This document shows positions 1 to 7,811 of a stretch of 9,881 nt of DNA, piece after piece. How positions within the stretch are numbered: position 1 is the first letter of the stretch; every line of letters starts with the position of its first letter. Both the position numbers and the translations under genes were made by a program. The notes under the pieces were generated by a model, which was given only the letters and a program-made list of their open reading frames with translations, was not told where the DNA came from and did no database searches. Source of the stretch: Victivallales bacterium (GTDB lineage Bacteria; Verrucomicrobiota; Lentisphaeria; Oligosphaerales; Lenti-02); contig JABGQJ010000253.1 of NCBI GenBank assembly GCA_018648945.1, positions 1-9,881 of the forward strand, given 5' to 3'.

Positions 1-862
1 AGCGCAGCGACGGGCACGGGGGGCATTCCGGGAAGAACCGGTAGTCCCACTGGAGATCGTTGTGGCGCCGAAAAAAGTAGTCACGGAGCTGATCCATGTT
101 CTTGAAGGAAGTCAGCGGGGCGCCCGGGAAATCGGCCATCTCCCGGCAGTGGTACACTCGCAAGTCCGTCCCCACTCCCGGCCTCGGCGCGCAGCCCTGC
201 AATGCCACGCCCTGGCGGGCGATGGCACCATAGGCCTCGTCGCTGAACGCGCACGCTTGCAGCCCACAGTCGAGAATGAGCTTCCCCCCGGCTTCCAGAA
301 TCGGGGGAACAGCCGTCACCACCCACGCCGCCAGCGAACGCTTCGCGGCCAGGGTCTGGGATGGCAGACTGCGCAGGACGATCTGCTGGCACACCGTCGC
401 ATTCAGGAACTCCTCAAGCCAAAGATAGTCATCCTCTTCCTCACTGGCGGATACAATCACGCACAGCGGTGCCTCAGGGCGACCAAGCCGCTTGGCGGCA
501 GACAACATTCGGGTCCGCTCCTCGTCGGTGTAGAAACGGGGATGGTAGAGACGCCAACTGACCCGCACCTGCTCCGCCACCAGCAACTCGGCGACCTCGT
601 CCAGCAAGACGCCGCAGGTCTCGACCACTGGCTCCACCTTCTTCTTCCGCGCCAGAGCCAGAATGCTCGCGATATCCGGATGGAGCGTCGGTTCGCCGCC
701 GGTCAACACGCACGACGTGGCGCCGCTCCCGGCAACAAAGTCCACGAAGCGAGCGAACCCGGCCAGCGGCAGATCGACCGGCTCCTGCCGCCCGTCGGTG
801 GACAGGGCAGTGAGGCTATTGCGATGGGTGAGGAAAACTTCCATGGGGGAACGGGTTCTCAT
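1..862 (-). CDS. Radical-SAM-like protein with SPASM-like Cys-rich tail, lacking the CxxxCxxC motif (3' end outside window)
   Basis: An open minus-strand frame of 287 codons runs off the left edge of the window. It starts at the ATG at 862-860; the ATG at 844 is an alternative, and neither has a strong ribosome site. The fold assignment rests on the motif VLTGGEPTLHP (residues 52-62), which is the SAM-binding GGEP motif of radical SAM enzymes, on a VETCG segment (81-84) at the place of the usual TNG-like strand, and on a C-terminal cysteine set (C199, C204, C224, C239, C280, C283) spaced like a SPASM auxiliary-cluster domain, with GTDLRVYHC around C239. The oddity is the N-terminus: the segment LTHRNSLTALST (11-22) aligns with the canonical LTxxCNLxCxxC, but the three cluster cysteines are N15, A19 and T22. 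The protein may therefore be a non-catalytic relative. Its substrate is unknown. It is transcribed divergently from the ATPase operon. Confidence 0.8.
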   Translation of the reverse strand, partial: MRTRSPMEVFLTHRNSLTALSTDGRQEPVDLPLAGFARFVDFVAGSGATSCVLTGGEPTLHPDIASILALARKKKVEPVVETCGVLLDEVAELLVAEQVRVSWRLYHPRFYTDEERTRMLSAAKRLGRPEAPLCVIVSASEEEDDYLWLEEFLNATVCQQIVLRSLPSQTLAAKRSLAAWVVTAVPPILEAGGKLILDCGLQACAFSDEAYGAIARQGVALQGCAPRPGVGTDLRVYHCREMADFPGAPLTSFKNMDQLRDYFFRRHNDLQWDYRFFPECPPCPSLR

Positions 863-1045
863 GTTCGGACAGGTTGTCCCCTCAACCTACGCACGGACCG
901 CCCGCTTTCAAGAAGCGCCACCACGAACCACGGATTTACGCGTGGCAACTGGCCAGTCGGGCACTACCAGAGTATATTTAGCGCTTCCTGTAACGAAACT
1001 GATAGCAGAAGCCTACCCGGCTTGCGGAACAAGGATTCCAGTCTG
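863..1045. promoter_or_regulatory. Divergent intergenic region, probable promoters for both flanking genes
   Basis: This roughly 180-bp gap lies between two divergent genes and must hold the start signals of both. It contains an AT-rich patch that reads as TATATT on the plus strand (973-978) and TATACT on the minus strand (976-971), each a plausible -10 box. I see no good -35 box at the right distance for either, so the exact promoters are uncertain. A perfect 10-bp palindrome, ACTGGCCAGT, lies at 948-957, just upstream of the plus-strand -10 candidate, and could be an operator half-site pair or chance. A short inverted repeat CCACG/CGTGG occurs at 921-925 and 941-945. Confidence 0.4.
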
Positions 1046-1666
1046 ATGGCTGACGAGCTTCAGGGACTACTCAAACGAATTCAGCAGGAAGGCTTGGAAC
1101 AGGCCGAGGCAACGAAGGAACAGGCCCTTCTCGCCGCGCAGACCGAAGCCGATGCCATCCTCAGCAAGGCCAAGACCGAGGCCGAACACCTAGTCGCGGC
1201 TGCTCGGCAGGAAGCCCTGCTCCTGAGCGAGAAGGGCGAGCAATCGCTCAAGCAAGCCGCCCGGGATGTTCTCCTCTCCCTCCGCGAGCAACTCGAAACT
1301 CGGGTCGCGAACGTCGCCCGGACCATGGCTGCCGCTCATTGCGATGCGGACACCGTCGCGGGCATCATTGCCAGTCTGGCCACAACCTATCTCCAAGCCG
1401 AACGCGACGGTAGCCTTGAGATCCAACTGCCCCCCGGCCAGCAGGAAGCCCTGCAAGCCGCCCTCGGCAAGAGCCTCGGCGAGGATCTCGCCCAGCGTTG
1501 CGAACTGGCCCCCGTCCCCACCATCAACGCTGGCTTCAAGCTGGTGATCTCGGACCAGGACGTGGTCTACGACTTCACCGATGCCAGCCTCGGCGAGACG
1601 ATGGCGGCATTCCTCAGCCCGCGCCTGGCAACGCTGGTGCTCGGGGTGGTCGCGGAGGAGAACTAG
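1046..1666 (+). CDS. atpE: V/A-type ATP synthase subunit E (peripheral stalk)
   Basis: This 206-residue protein is the peripheral-stalk subunit that ties the catalytic head to the membrane stator. The first ~85 residues are a highly charged Ala/Glu/Gln/Lys-rich helix with repeated EA and KT/EAE patterns (for example QTEADAILSKAKTEAEHLV), typical of the E coiled coil. The C-terminal half is a globular domain with an INAGFKL segment near residues 163-169, like the GG/AG-F-x-L strand of this family. The length is normal. The start is the ATG preceded by AAGGA at 1031-1035. The open frame extends upstream to 62, but that part lies over the opposing radical-SAM gene and is not coding. It is first in the operon, 28 bp before the DUF2764 gene. 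The gene was named from its operon position and domain plan, because E subunits diverge strongly. Confidence 0.88.
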   Translation: MADELQGLLKRIQQEGLEQAEATKEQALLAAQTEADAILSKAKTEAEHLVAAARQEALLLSEKGEQSLKQAARDVLLSLREQLETRVANVARTMAAAHCDADTVAGIIASLATTYLQAERDGSLEIQLPPGQQEALQAALGKSLGEDLAQRCELAPVPTINAGFKLVISDQDVVYDFTDASLGETMAAFLSPRLATLVLGVVAEEN

Positions 1667-1694
1667 CCCGCACCGGGCTGGACGTATTGCGTAC

Positions 1695-2258
1695 ATGAGC
1701 CGCAGTTACTACTACCTTATCAGTTCCCTCCCCCTTCTCCGCTGGGCCAACCCGCCGTCCATGTCGTCGGACGAGTTCCTGGCGCAGTGCGAAGAACAGG
1801 TTCCCGCTGATGTCCTCGCAGACCTGCGAGACGTCTCCCTCATCCCGCGCGCCGAGCTCGCGCCCAGCGATGCCGAAACCCGTTGGGTGGAATGGGACGG
1901 CTACATCCGCAACCAACTCGTGCACACCCGTGCCGCCCACCTAAGGCAGGAAGCTGCGCACATGTTGCGGGACGAGCCCGGGGCCTTCCCTACCGACCGC
2001 AAGGAACTTGACGAAATCCTCCCGTCCGACGACCCCCTCGAACGCGAACGCGCCCTCGACCATATGCGCTGGCGGCGACTTGAGGGCATGGAGTCGGGCC
2101 ATCCCTTCGATCGAGACCGGCTTGTGATCTACCGGCTCAAACTCCTGCTCCTCGAGAAATGGGCGAGGTTCGACGGGGACACCGGTTCCCGCAACCTTGC
2201 CGACTTGGTGGACGTCGGCCTCCGCCAAGCTTCCGAGAGACGCATCACGACCGAATGA
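1695..2258 (+). CDS. DUF2764 family protein of the V-ATPase operon
   Basis: A 187-residue protein of the DUF2764 family, which occurs almost only inside bacterial V-ATPase operons between the E and A genes, including in Chlamydiae (CT309-type). The hallmarks are the N-terminal YYYLISSLPLL (residues 5-15), a central WDGYIRNQLVHTRAAHL stretch with the RNxLVxxRA pattern, and a C-terminal helix rich in Leu and Lys (YRLKLLLLEKW) followed by LADLVD. There is no signal peptide or membrane segment, so it is probably cytosolic. Its function is not established. Because subunits C, F and G/H are absent from this operon, it may be a structural stand-in for one of them, most plausibly the C/d adaptor; that is inference. 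The start is the only reasonable ATG, but its ribosome site is weak (GGGCTGGA about 12 bases upstream). The gaps to both neighbours are 28 bp. Confidence 0.85.
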   Translation: MSRSYYYLISSLPLLRWANPPSMSSDEFLAQCEEQVPADVLADLRDVSLIPRAELAPSDAETRWVEWDGYIRNQLVHTRAAHLRQEAAHMLRDEPGAFPTDRKELDEILPSDDPLERERALDHMRWRRLEGMESGHPFDRDRLVIYRLKLLLLEKWARFDGDTGSRNLADLVDVGLRQASERRITTE

Positions 2259-2273
2259 CCAGACCTGGCAGAT

Positions 2274-2279
2274 GGTGGA
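2274..2279 (+). promoter_or_regulatory. Ribosome binding site deciding the atpA start
   Basis: GGTGGA lies 7 bases before the ATG at 2287. The in-frame ATG at 2272 overlaps this site and has only a poor site of its own, and still earlier in-frame starts fall inside the DUF2764 gene. This favours the start at 2287, giving the N-terminus [15 protein letters not shown]. Confidence 0.6.
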
Positions 2280-2286
2280 AACGCCC

Positions 2287-4020
2287 ATGACCGAAAAGCA
2301 AGATGTAGGACGCGTCGTCGGTGTCAACGGCAACATGGTAAGTGTTGCATTTGACACGGTCGTGATCCAAAACGAAGTGGCCTATGTAGCCGTGGGTGAC
2401 ACCCGCCTCAAGAGCGAGGTCATCCGGGTGCGCGGCCAGGAAGCCGACCTGCAAGTGTTCGAGAGCACGAACGGCATCCGGGTGGGTGATCCGGTGGAGT
2501 TCTCCCGCGAGATGCTCTCGGTGGAGCTTGGCCCCGGCCTGCTGACGCAGATCTTCGACGGGCTGCAGAATCCGCTTCCCCAGTTGGCCGAGGAGGCCGG
2601 GCTCTTCCTCAAGCGCGGCGTCTACATGGACCCCCTCGACTACGAATGCACCTGGGCCTACACGCCCAAGGCCGCAGTGGGCGACACGCTGCGTAGCGGC
2701 GACAGCGTCGGCTCCGTTCCGGAAGGCATGTACGAACACCGCATCATGCTGCCTTTCAGTTGGCCTGGCGAGTGGAAGATCACCTGGGCCGCCGAAGCTG
2801 GCGACCTGACCATCCGCGATACGGTCGCGAAAGCCAGCAATGGCACCGAGGAGCGGGATGTGACCATGGTCCAGACTTGGCCGGTCAAGATCCCCATCGT
2901 CTGCTACAAGGAACGGCTCTTCCCCCGCGAGACCCTGGTCACCAAGGTCCGCATCATCGACAGTTTCTTCCCCGTTGCCAAGGGCGGCACCTTCTGCACG
3001 CCCGGTCCCTTCGGCGCCGGCAAGACCGTCCTGCAGCACGAACTGAGCATGCGCGCCGATGTCGATATCGTCCTCGTCGCCGCCTGTGGCGAACGCGCTG
3101 GTGAAGTGGTGGAACTCCTCCGTGAGTTCCCCCATCTGGAAGACCCGCGCACCGGGCGCAGCCTGATGGATCGCACGATCATCATCTGCAACACCAGTTC
3201 CATGCCGGTGGCCGCCCGCGAGGCCTCCATCTACACCTCCGTGACCATCGCCGAGTATTACCGCCAGATGGGCCTGAACATCCTCCTCCTCGCCGATTCC
3301 ACCTCCCGCTGGGCCCAGGCCCTCCGCGAGATGTCCGGTCGCCTTGAGGAGATCCCCGGCGAGGAAGCCTTCCCCGCCTACCTCGAATCCCTGGTGGCCG
3401 GCTTCTACGAGCGGGCTGGCTTGGTCGAACTCAACGACGGTTCCCAAGGCTCCATCACCATCGGCGGCTCCGTGAGCCCCGCCGGCGGCAACTTCGAGGA
3501 ACCCGTCACCCAGGCTACCCTGAAGGTGGTCGGCGGCTTCCTCGGCCTGTCCCGCGAGCGCGCCAACGCCCGCCGCTATCCTGCCGTTCACCCTCTCGAG
3601 AGCTGGAGCAAGTACACCAGTATTGTCGAGGGCGAGAGCCTCGAGCGGGCACGAGCCATGCTCCGGGCCGGCAATGAAGTCGATCAGATGATGAAGGTCG
3701 TTGGCGAGGAGGGCACCCCCACCGAGGACTTCGTGACCTACCTCAAGAGCGAACTCCTCGACCGCGTCTATCTTCAGCAGAACGTCTTCGACGAGGCCGA
3801 CGCCGAGTCCCCCGCCGAACAGCAGGAACTCGCCTTCGCCCTGGTTATGACCGTGCTCGACGGCGCCTTCCAGTTCGCCGACAAAGCCGATGCCCGTTCC
3901 TTCTTCCAGAAACTCACCCAGGCGTTCCTTGACTGGAATAGCACGGTGGGGAAGGGCGAGATTTTCGTTACCGCCAAAGCCGCTATCGAGCGTCTCATCC
4001 AGAGTGCTCTTGACGCCTAA
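2287..4020 (+). CDS. atpA: V/A-type ATP synthase catalytic subunit A
   Basis: The 577-residue catalytic subunit of the rotary ATPase, which hydrolyses or makes ATP at the A/B interfaces of the cytosolic head. The N-terminal beta-barrel (about 1-75) is followed by the bulge region characteristic of A subunits (about 110-190) and by the nucleotide-binding core. The Walker A loop is GPFGAGKT (240-247, K246, T247). The catalytic glutamate is E269 in GERAGE, and the Walker B aspartate is D337 in [16 protein letters not shown], followed by [31 protein letters not shown] is the ATPase alpha/beta-type signature. All catalytic residues are present and the length is normal. The GPFGAGKT and GERAGE forms, instead of the archaeal GPFGSGKT and GERGNE, are those I recall from chlamydial and Bacteroidetes enzymes. 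It lies 28 bp after DUF2764 and 38 bp before atpB. Confidence 0.98.
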   Translation: MTEKQDVGRVVGVNGNMVSVAFDTVVIQNEVAYVAVGDTRLKSEVIRVRGQEADLQVFESTNGIRVGDPVEFSREMLSVELGPGLLTQIFDGLQNPLPQLAEEAGLFLKRGVYMDPLDYECTWAYTPKAAVGDTLRSGDSVGSVPEGMYEHRIMLPFSWPGEWKITWAAEAGDLTIRDTVAKASNGTEERDVTMVQTWPVKIPIVCYKERLFPRETLVTKVRIIDSFFPVAKGGTFCTPGPFGAGKTVLQHELSMRADVDIVLVAACGERAGEVVELLREFPHLEDPRTGRSLMDRTIIICNTSSMPVAAREASIYTSVTIAEYYRQMGLNILLLADSTSRWAQALREMSGRLEEIPGEEAFPAYLESLVAGFYERAGLVELNDGSQGSITIGGSVSPAGGNFEEPVTQATLKVVGGFLGLSRERANARRYPAVHPLESWSKYTSIVEGESLERARAMLRAGNEVDQMMKVVGEEGTPTEDFVTYLKSELLDRVYLQQNVFDEADAESPAEQQELAFALVMTVLDGAFQFADKADARSFFQKLTQAFLDWNSTVGKGEIFVTAKAAIERLIQSALDA

Positions 4021-4058
4021 CCCGCTGCCCCGCACCGTCCCCCGGACGAGGACAAGAT

Positions 4059-5357
4059 ATGCGAAAACTCTATCACAAAATCATCCAGATCAGCGGCAAT
4101 GTCATCACCGTTGAGGCTGACAATATTGCCTACAACAGCCTCGCCGAGGTCACCAGCAGCCGCGGCACGTCTCTCGCCCAGGTGATCCGCCTGGACAAGG
4201 GGCGGGTATCGCTCCAGGTCTTTGCCGGCAGCCGCGGCATCGCCACCGACAGCGAGGTCCGCTTCCTGGGCCGTCCCATGCAGGTCAGCGCCACCGAGAA
4301 CCTCCTCGGCCGCATCTTCTCGGGCAACGGCTCGCCGCGCGACAACGGCCCCGTCCTGAAGGACAACCTGATCGATATCGGCGGCCCCTCCGTGAATCCC
4401 GCCAACCGCGTGATCCCCCAGAACATGATCCGCACCGGCATCCCGATGATCGACATCTTCAATACCCTCGTCGAAAGCCAGAAGCTGCCGATCTTCTCCA
4501 TCGCGGGCGAACCCTACAACGAGCTGCTCGCCCGGATCGCCATGCAGGCGGAAGTGGACTGCATCGTCCTCGGCGGCATGGGCCTCAAGTACGACGATTT
4601 CCTCACCTTCCGCGACACCTTGGACGAGCACGGCGCGCTCTCCCGCTCCGTCATGTTCATCCACACCGCCGCCGACCCGGTGGTGGAGTGCCTGCTGGTG
4701 CCCGACATGGCTCTGGCCGTGGCCGAGAACTACGCGGTCGCTGGCAAGCGCGTCCTGGTCCTCCTTACGGACATGACCAATTTCTGCGATGCCATGAAGG
4801 AAATCGCCATCACCATGGAGCAGATTCCCTCCAACCGAGGCTATCCCGGCGACCTGTACAGCCAGCTTGCCTCCCGCTACGAAAAGGCGGTGGACTTCGA
4901 TGGGGCCGGCTCCATCACCATCCTGGGCATCACCACCATGCCCGGCGACGATGTGACCCACCCCGTGCCCGACAACACCGGCTACATCACCGAGGGCCAG
5001 TTCTACCTGGTGAACGGGCGCATCGATCCCTTCGGTTCCCTCAGTCGCCTCAAGCAGCAGGTGAATGGCGACACCCGCGACGACCATCGCGTAATCATGA
5101 ACACCATGATCCGGCTCTACGCCGAGTACCGCGAGTCCGTCGAGAAGCAGTCCATGGGCTTCCGCATGAGCGCCTGGGACGAGAAGCTCCTCAAATACGG
5201 CGTGCTCTTCGAAGCGCGCATGATGGACCTCAGCGTCAACATTCCGCTGGAGGAAGCCCTCGACCTTGGGTGGCAGACCCTCGCGGAGTGCTTCGAACCC
5301 ACCGAAGTGGGCGTCAAGACCGATATGGTCAACGAGTTCTGGCCCAAGGGGGACTAG
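4059..5357 (+). CDS. atpB: V/A-type ATP synthase regulatory subunit B
   Basis: A 432-residue non-catalytic subunit that alternates with A in the head hexamer and contributes residues to the nucleotide sites. It begins with a beta-barrel ([14 protein letters not shown]) and then carries the conserved core, with [20 protein letters not shown] followed by [14 protein letters not shown] (148-161) where a P-loop would be. The loop has no GxxxxGKT, as expected for [14 protein letters not shown] and [18 protein letters not shown] are strong B-subunit signatures, and [11 protein letters not shown] replaces the usual LPSLSRLM segment. The ATG start has GAGGA at 4048-4052, 6 bases upstream. Length is slightly short of the common ~460 residues, typical of this branch. 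It sits 9 bp before atpD, which suggests coupled translation. Confidence 0.97.
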   Translation: MRKLYHKIIQISGNVITVEADNIAYNSLAEVTSSRGTSLAQVIRLDKGRVSLQVFAGSRGIATDSEVRFLGRPMQVSATENLLGRIFSGNGSPRDNGPVLKDNLIDIGGPSVNPANRVIPQNMIRTGIPMIDIFNTLVESQKLPIFSIAGEPYNELLARIAMQAEVDCIVLGGMGLKYDDFLTFRDTLDEHGALSRSVMFIHTAADPVVECLLVPDMALAVAENYAVAGKRVLVLLTDMTNFCDAMKEIAITMEQIPSNRGYPGDLYSQLASRYEKAVDFDGAGSITILGITTMPGDDVTHPVPDNTGYITEGQFYLVNGRIDPFGSLSRLKQQVNGDTRDDHRVIMNTMIRLYAEYRESVEKQSMGFRMSAWDEKLLKYGVLFEARMMDLSVNIPLEEALDLGWQTLAECFEPTEVGVKTDMVNEFWPKGD

Positions 5358-5366
5358 GGTCCAAGC

Positions 5367-5990
5367 ATGGCCAAGATCAAGCTTACCAAGAACGAGTTGA
5401 AGACGCAACGCGACTCGCTCAAGCGTTTCGAACGCTACCTGCCGACCCTGCAGCTCAAAAAGCAGCAGCTCCAGCTGGAGATCCGGCAAGTGCGCGAGGC
5501 GGTTGACTTGGTGGAGCGTGATCGAGCATCCTACCAGCACAAAATCCACGCCTGGGTACGCCTCTTCGACGACCCGACCGATGCCGATCTGCGGGAACTG
5601 GTGGAAGTCGAGGAATGGCATACTGGCATCCGGAACATCGCTGGCATCGACACCCCCGTGTTCGAATTCGTCCGCTTCCGGGAGGTCACCTACGACCTCT
5701 TCACGACCCCGCCCTACTACGATGACGCGCTGAACGCCGTCCGCAAGATGATCGAGTACGAGTTGAGGGCCCGGACCATGCGGGAGCAACTCGCCCTCAT
5801 CGAGCAGGAACTGCGGGTCGTCACCCAACGCGTCAATCTCTTCGAGAAAGTCAAGATCCCCGAGTCGAAGGGCAACATCCGCCGCATTCAGATCTACCTT
5901 GGTGACCAGCAGACCAATGCCGTGGGACGCTCAAAGATTGCCAAGGGCAAGTGCGCGATCCGGGATGCAGCCATGGCGGCATCGGCATGA
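5367..5990 (+). CDS. atpD: V/A-type ATP synthase subunit D (central rotor shaft)
   Basis: A 207-residue protein forming the rotating central shaft that links the A3B3 head to the K ring. The N-terminal KIKLTKNELKTQRDSLKRFERYLP followed by LQLKKQQLQLEI is the family hallmark: the LTKxEL start and a long antiparallel coiled coil whose two arms are about residues 5-60 and 120-175. The middle (about 65-115) is a less helical region, as in other D subunits. The C-terminus has the RVNLFEKVKIPESKGNIRRIQIYLGDQQT stretch, in which VNxxExxxIP is conserved. Length is normal. The ATG follows AGGG at 5356-5359, which overlaps the atpB stop codon. The gene for its usual partner F is not in the window. Confidence 0.95.
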   Translation: MAKIKLTKNELKTQRDSLKRFERYLPTLQLKKQQLQLEIRQVREAVDLVERDRASYQHKIHAWVRLFDDPTDADLRELVEVEEWHTGIRNIAGIDTPVFEFVRFREVTYDLFTTPPYYDDALNAVRKMIEYELRARTMREQLALIEQELRVVTQRVNLFEKVKIPESKGNIRRIQIYLGDQQTNAVGRSKIAKGKCAIRDAAMAASA

Positions 5991-6006
5991 ACACCCCAGC
6001 CAATAC

Positions 6007-6010
6007 GGAG
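6007..6010 (+). promoter_or_regulatory. Ribosome binding site deciding the TTG start of atpI
   Basis: GGAG ends 9 bases before the TTG at 6020. The next in-frame ATG, at 6032, is 21 bases from this site and has no site of its own. The TTG start gives an N-terminus MIERM that fits the MIxxM opening seen in many I/a subunits. Confidence 0.55.
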
Positions 6011-6019
6011 TAGACACCG

Positions 6020-7798
6020 TTGATCGAACGGATGCACAATGTGACTGTCGTCTGCCTCGGCAAGGACCGGGAAGATACCGTCCGCCAACTGCAGGCCCTT
6101 GGGACACTGCATGTGGTGAACATCGAGGCCCAGACCGGCGAGCCGACCGCCGAGGCCCAGCGCCTGATCGAGCGCTATGGCGCGGCCATTTCCCATCTCC
6201 AGGCGCGCAAGACCCAATCCTCCTCTGAACTGCCTGCCGCAACAGGCGAGGAACACCTTGCTGCCGTCGAGCACGCCTTCGCGGCCATTGCCGACGCCCA
6301 AGAGCACGAGAATGCCTGCCACCGCGAGCTGGCCCGGCTCGTGCCCTGGGGCAGCTTCGCCATCGAGGACGTGGATCGCCTGCACGAAGCGGGCTACCAG
6401 ATGGTTCTCTCCGAAGCCAAGGCAGACGCCTTGCCGGAGCTTCCCGAAGGCGCCGTGTTGCAGGAGATCTCCCGGACCGGCAACATCGTGTATTTCGCAG
6501 TCATCGCGCCAGCCGACATCAAGCTTAGCCTGCACGTGATTCCCCTGCCCGAACACACCGACGCCCAGAAGCTCAAGACCGAGATTCAGACGGCCGAGCA
6601 GCAGATCGCCGATGCCGAAGGCAAGCTGGACCATCTGGTCGCGGCCCTGCCCACCTTGATCGAGGCCCGGGACCAAGCTGGTGACGAACTGGCGTTCCTC
6701 AAAGCCAGCGACGGCATGGCCGAGGGCGAGCAACTGGCGTGGCTCCAGGGCTATGTCCCCGAACGTGATCTTGGGAAGTTGACCGAGGCCGCCAGCACCA
6801 TCGGTTGGGCTTTGCGCCACACCGCCGCCGACCGCGACGATCCCAATGTCCCCACCTTCATCGACTACGACCGCTTCGGCATCTTCCGCATGGCCAAGCC
6901 GCTGTTCGACTTCATCGGCATCTCCCCGGCCTACAACGAGAACGATGTCTCCATCTGCGTTCTGCTCTTCCTGACTCTCTTCTTCGGCATGATCATCGGC
7001 GACGCGGCCTATGGTGCCATCTTCCTCGGCATCGGGCTCTACGCCAGGGCCAAGATCACCGATCCCAAGAAGCGCGTGGCGATAAGCCTCTTCATTCTGC
7101 TCAGCTCCACCGCCTTCATCTGGGGTGCCTTGAACGGCACCTGGTTCGCCATCCCCATCGAGAAACTCCCCCGCATGATGCAGGGCTTCTCCTGGTTTTA
7201 TGATGAGGCGGTCGGTCAGAAACACATCCAGTGGCTGTGCTTCCTCATCGCCGGCCTCCACCTTTCGCTCGGACGCGCCTGGAAAGCCTGGGTCCAACGA
7301 GACCGGGCCGCGCTGGGTCATATCGGCTGGGGGCTCTTCATCTGGGGCAACTTCTTCACGGCCGTGGAACTGGTCGTCACCAAGGGCAGTTTCCCCATGG
7401 TCATTGGCGGCGCGCTCTATGGCGTGGGAACGGTTCTCATCCTTGTCTTTGGCGTCAAGTGGAAGGATGTGGGGGAAGTCCTCAACCTCCCCTTCGGCTT
7501 CATCAACAGCTTTGTCGATGTCCTCTCCTACATCCGCCTCTTCGCGGTGGGCCTTTCCAGCCTCTACATTGCCAGAAGCTTCAACGACATGGGCGGGATG
7601 GTCCTCGAACTCAGTCCCTGGCTCTTCCCCGGGGCCGCCCTTGTGGTCCTTTTCGGGCATCTGCTCAATATAGCCCTTGGCTTCATGGGCGTACTGGTGC
7701 ATGGCATCCGCCTCAACACGCTGGAATTCTCCAATCACATGGAGTTGACCTGGAGCGGCAAACCGTATAGACCTCTGCGCAAAGCGGAATCGAACTAA
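6020..7798 (+). CDS. atpI: V/A-type ATP synthase subunit I (membrane stator, subunit a)
   Basis: A 592-residue stator protein (TTG start) that forms the ion half-channels beside the rotor ring. Residues 1 to about 305 are cytosolic: two alpha/beta parts (VTVVCLGKDREDTVRQLQALG at the N-terminus) joined by long helices with coiled-coil character (about 45-110 and 185-240). From about residue 310 there are around eight membrane segments, beginning with LFFGMIIGDAAYGAIFLGIG, a family hallmark. The essential arginine is R506 in SYIRLFAVGLSS, where it faces the ring glutamate during ion transfer. The end carries the conserved HGIRLNTLEFSNHME with His and Arg, then PYRPLRK. All expected functional positions are present. 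The stop codon TAA overlaps the ribosome site of atpK, 13 bp downstream. Confidence 0.96.
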   Translation: MIERMHNVTVVCLGKDREDTVRQLQALGTLHVVNIEAQTGEPTAEAQRLIERYGAAISHLQARKTQSSSELPAATGEEHLAAVEHAFAAIADAQEHENACHRELARLVPWGSFAIEDVDRLHEAGYQMVLSEAKADALPELPEGAVLQEISRTGNIVYFAVIAPADIKLSLHVIPLPEHTDAQKLKTEIQTAEQQIADAEGKLDHLVAALPTLIEARDQAGDELAFLKASDGMAEGEQLAWLQGYVPERDLGKLTEAASTIGWALRHTAADRDDPNVPTFIDYDRFGIFRMAKPLFDFIGISPAYNENDVSICVLLFLTLFFGMIIGDAAYGAIFLGIGLYARAKITDPKKRVAISLFILLSSTAFIWGALNGTWFAIPIEKLPRMMQGFSWFYDEAVGQKHIQWLCFLIAGLHLSLGRAWKAWVQRDRAALGHIGWGLFIWGNFFTAVELVVTKGSFPMVIGGALYGVGTVLILVFGVKWKDVGEVLNLPFGFINSFVDVLSYIRLFAVGLSSLYIARSFNDMGGMVLELSPWLFPGAALVVLFGHLLNIALGFMGVLVHGIRLNTLEFSNHMELTWSGKPYRPLRKAESN

Positions 7799-7811
7799 AG
7801 GAGACTCACCC

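Noticed and set aside
62..1045. Plus-strand extension of the subunit E frame by about 328 codons, as if a large fusion
   Set aside because: It lies opposite the radical-SAM-like gene, has no family features, and the E subunit is full length from the ATG at 1046 with its own ribosome site.
4500..4535. Missing P-loop in atpB, possibly a broken gene
   Set aside because: B subunits of V/A-type ATPases naturally lack the Walker A motif; all other B signatures and the reading frame are intact.
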